Shown here piece by piece: positions 60,401 through 64,000 of a stretch of DNA of 64,000 nucleotides. Every line of letters starts with the position of its first letter. The stretch's first letter is position 1. The position numbers were made by a program, and so were the translations under genes. Source of the stretch: Himantopus leucocephalus (lineage: Eukaryota; Chordata; Aves; Charadriiformes; Recurvirostridae); assembly GCA_003993805.1 (NCBI GenBank), contig RSEF01000021.1, positions 3,957,576 to 4,021,575 on the forward strand, read 5' to 3'. The notes beneath the pieces are model-generated. The model had not been told where the DNA came from, did no database searches, and saw only the letters and a list, made by a program, of their open reading frames with translations.

Positions 60401-63400
60401 ACGGAATGTTTATAAGTCTGTTATTGAACGACTCCCAGTCATAGGAAAATAGGACTTGGTGATACATCAAGAGGTCACACACCCCTCTGCCCCAAGGCAG
60501 GATCAGTTTTATCCGTGTCACGCCTAGCAGACATCTACCAAAACTTTTCTTAAGGTTCGCTAATGGTAGAAACACTACAAAAACCTAAGGATATATAATG
60601 TAATAGTTATGAATAGCACTGAAATAATAAGCCTTTTCGAGTGCAGAACTTCCTTAATACATTCTGAACTCCCATTACTTCTTGCTCTATTCACCAGGAA
60701 CATAGAAAAAAGATGTATATTCCATTGATTCCAGCAGCCTTTTACACAGAAACTTATGTTTCTTCCAGATTTTCTTTTCTTTAGATTGAAACACCTCTCT
60801 TGTTTAACAAGTCCTTACATAGCATGATGTCTACATCTCTGATGTTTTCATTGCTCTCTTCAGGACATTTTCCAATTTAACCATGTTTCCTTGCAGAACA
60901 GCACCTGAAATTGCAACCATTACACTGTCTGAGGAACTAGTGCAGGAACACTGCATCAGGAAAGAAAGTTACTTTCCAAGGCTTGCAAGGGCAATTCCAT
61001 TTGTAGCGCCTGGCATGATGTCAGCCTTTACTGCGGTGGCATGACGTTGTTGACTCATATTTAGCTGGGGATCTGTTTTAATTCTGTGATCCTTGTCTGA
61101 AGCACTGCCGCGTATCTTTGTCTTCCCCTGTTTGTATTTTTGCATTTTATTACTTCTCCTAAGTGAGGCAGTAGTTTTTCCTACCGATTGTCATCTGTTT
61201 TTTTTTTTTTCCTGGACTATTTATCTAATTGTCCTAATCATTACAGATTTCAGTGTCCTCCAACATATTTAGAGTCCCATTCAATCTCACATTAACTGCT
61301 CAAAGCAGAGTAAATGATAAAGGTTTTCCTCACATCTTTTGCAAGTTGAGTTTTAAAGCAAATGTTTTTTTTAAAACATTTATTTGCTAAGACTTAAAAT
61401 GTGAAAGTATTTGAAATGCATGGAAACTTTTGGCTTCAGAATTTCTCTTTTCAGACATTTGGACCAACAGTTTTTAGCCAGTTTGACTTGACATGTAGAA
61501 CATCTTTGGGTACAAAAATTGCATCCCTTACAATGACCACGCAGAACACAGACGCTTTGCCAGAGTAAATGCAATGTTATCGGCCTATTAATGTGGTTGT
61601 AATTGCTTCCCCTTACACTGAGCTTGGCCATGTGGGTGAATGCAGACTATGACCATATACACAGCCCTCCACATGTTTTCTGGGGACCAATTCTCATTCT
61701 TTACTTGTTCTGGAGTTTCCCTGTGGCTTCTAGCATTGGAATTCCCACTGTCTGCCGTCACCTCTCGGGGCTCCTCAGCTATTCCACAGGCTGCAGCAAT
61801 GGCATACAGTGCTCTTTGCCATGTGGGACCATCACTTCAGGACAGAAGCAGCGGGTGTTTCTGTCCCTAGGGCACAGGTCCCCAAAAAGTCTGTGACACA
61901 GGCAGTGGCAGAAGGTGGGATCGCTGCTGCTCCTGTCCCACGCTACACCCTGCTGCCAAACGGAGCACTATATCCTGGAATCCAGAAAATACCTGCTGTA
62001 AAAATTGCAGCAGTGCCCTCTAGCGTTTATGAGATGGTGCAAAGTTCTTGATTGACCTTTTTAATTGCACTCAAAGGGTTCAGGGGTTCAAGCATAACAG
62101 ATGAACTTTTAAACTAAGCTCAGTAACGCTCCTTACACCACCCCTGTGACAGCAGATGGCCACCAGCCAGATGGAATTCTTTGTTATGGCTTTCCCACAC
62201 AGTTCCCTGCAAGTAATTTTTAGATCAGCCCAGTTGGGAACACGCAAAAGTATGGCTTTGCTAATTCCTTTACACATTGGCCGTAAAGATTGAGAGCACA
62301 GAAGAAATAGTTATCTCCTCATCATACTTCACACCTATAAATGAACATAGAAGATGCAGGGAAACAGCGCGTTTTGCCATGGTGTCTAAGAGAGATAGAA
62401 GGATGCGGCAAGAATCTGTATTGTAGGTTTTACTAAAGAGTATTGTCTGTAATAGTTTTCCCTAACTAACAGTTGTATATCCCCAAACCGCTATGAAATA
62501 CAAGAGTCTCTGCAAACATGCAGTGGGGCATATTTCCTGGTATAAATCACGTATTGGGAAAATTATGGTGGCCTGAGTGTTTGCTTACCATCTTTCAGCA
62601 AAGTGGCATCTTACCCTGCACTTTAACCTGTCTCGCACACCGTAAAGTCACTAGCAGCCAGTAAATTCCCAGGGAGTTTTGTGTAATTGCTGGCACTTCT
62701 ATTTTGCAGTAAAAAAAAAAACCTGTCCCACAGTTTAAAACTTTGTTCATAGGGTTTTGTTATAGATTTTATTTCTCTACTCAGAATACTTCAATGGGTC
62801 ATATGATTATAATGTAATAAAAAATACAGATGATTTTTGACAACATGAAGACCCTTAACAGCATACTAAACTTAAATATAAATCTGTTTACCTTCTTCTG
62901 TGTTAGTAGTTTGTCATGTTTGCAATGTTTTTATGGGATCCTCTCGGAAGCTGTCAGTCCCTCTGATCTTTAGAACTGGTGGGAAGAACTTGTTGTGGAA
63001 AAAGAGGGTCCACCTCTCTCCAGGGTGGTATGGGTCTATGCAAATCAGACCCTAGCAGGAAAAACAAGAGGAAAAAAGCTGACAAGGACAGGGGATCAAG
63101 GTTAGAATGATAAGAAAGAGCAATGCAGGAGGTACAGACAATATTAATGAGTCCATGAAAGGCATATGAAATTAACAGCTGGTCTCTAGAGAAGCTTTGC
63201 CCTACTGGATGAGTAGACCAGAGACTGGAAGAAGCCCCAAGTTTCAGACAACTTCACTCTCCTAAGCTTTCTTCTCTCAGACTGACAGGCCTGAAGGATA
63301 GGTTTTGGGGAGAACACATCATACCTGCTTTGGACCAGCAGTCTTATAATCTGTCAAGTGAAGCAGGAGAACAAAGTTGGGCTTTCTCCAGGGAGAAGCC

Positions 63401-64000
63401 CCAGTAACAGCTACAAAAAAATGCAAGATACCTTACACTGCACGTTCCTTAGTGCTGTATTAGATGCATTTCCAAGGTGTTCATCACAACAGGACTAGGA
63501 CGTATAAAACGTTTCCTACTCCTGAGCTTACCTCATTGCGAAGATGTATCTTCACATACCATTAAAAAATAGGACAAGTGTTCTAACAGGGTTAATGCAA
63601 CAAGGAAGACCACGTAGTGGCATTTAGAATCACCCAGAGCTGGTATGCCCCAACTGATGGTGCAGCCAGCCATAAGAAGGGAATGGCAGTTGCCATTTCT
63701 ACCATTTTGGTGCCTCATTTGCCCTTGGGCCACACCTTGACATTGAGAAAGACCCTTACTCTTGCAAAGCATTATGGATCACTCCGGGACCAGTTCCCAG
63801 GCCAAACTGGGCACGAACACCAGGTGGCAGTAGAAGCTGCAGCCTGGGACTGTCAAACCAGCAGACACATTAGATTTAATGCAAAATCAAATTTGGTTCC
63901 ATTGTACAGCACCTGAGACACAGCAGACTTGGTGTGGGTTTCATGCTCGTCATGGGACGATATCGTGCAAAAGATCATATGGAGGCAAATACATCAGTTG
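54401..64000. other. Intergenic region upstream of NADK, no gene recognised
   Basis: Nearly 10 kb of AT-rich sequence with no exon I can assign, no CpG island and no CR1 that I recognise. Only short A/T homopolymers (58869-58886, 59066-59080, 61198-61210) and one gene-like ORF cluster at 61.6-62.05 kb stand out. In human the next gene beyond NADK is GNB1; none of its WD-repeat coding sequence is visible here, though part of its 3' UTR could be. Confidence 0.5.
61809..62050 (+). pseudogene. Gene-like open frame of unknown origin, possibly a decayed coding segment
   Basis: The frame ends in a protein-like stretch with PVPRYTLLPNGALYPGIQ and KIPAVKIAAVPSSVYEMVQ before a TGA at 62048-62050. Other frames just upstream (61603-61896, 61640-61870) are also open, as in a frame-shifted old coding sequence. 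No homolog recognised and no clear splice borders, so chance cannot be excluded. Confidence 0.2.

Overview
The window looks like an avian nuclear genome segment. It carries several CR1 LINE fragments, including the bird-typical 3' end with TCATAGAATCATAGAAT-type termini, and a solo LTR of a type I associate with neoavian birds. It has spliced genes with long AT-rich introns and two sharp GC-rich CpG islands. Gene content matches the block on human chromosome 1p36.33 (SLC35E2 and NADK neighbours). The synteny assignment is from knowledge, not from a search.

Layout: (1) About 0.6-8.3 kb, minus strand: SLC35E2-type transporter, 8 coding exons joining in frame to 409 aa. (2) 8.3-13.8 kb: non-coding upstream region of SLC35E2 with a CR1 fragment, a solo LTR with a 5-bp target duplication and a long A tract. 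(3) 13.8-14.6 kb: CpG island, probably a shared head-to-head promoter. (4) 14.2-26.6 kb, plus strand: a 9-exon gene that I reconstructed to an uninterrupted 316-aa multi-pass membrane protein and cannot name. (5) 26.6-29.6 kb: intergenic, with one gene-like minus-strand ORF. (6) 29.6-53.9 kb, minus strand: NADK (cytosolic NAD kinase), 11 coding exons giving 441 aa, plus non-coding first exon(s), the promoter-proximal one in a second CpG island. (7) 54.1-64.0 kb: a CR1 interrupted by an assembly gap, then sequence with no recognisable gene.

The three genes are not an operon and nothing in the sequence shows a shared pathway. All exon joins quoted were checked by hand for GT/AG borders and for phase. 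Transcription starts and poly(A) sites are inferred from motifs only. Two N blocks (40941-41027, 54218-54317) and one single N (13457) mark assembly uncertainty.
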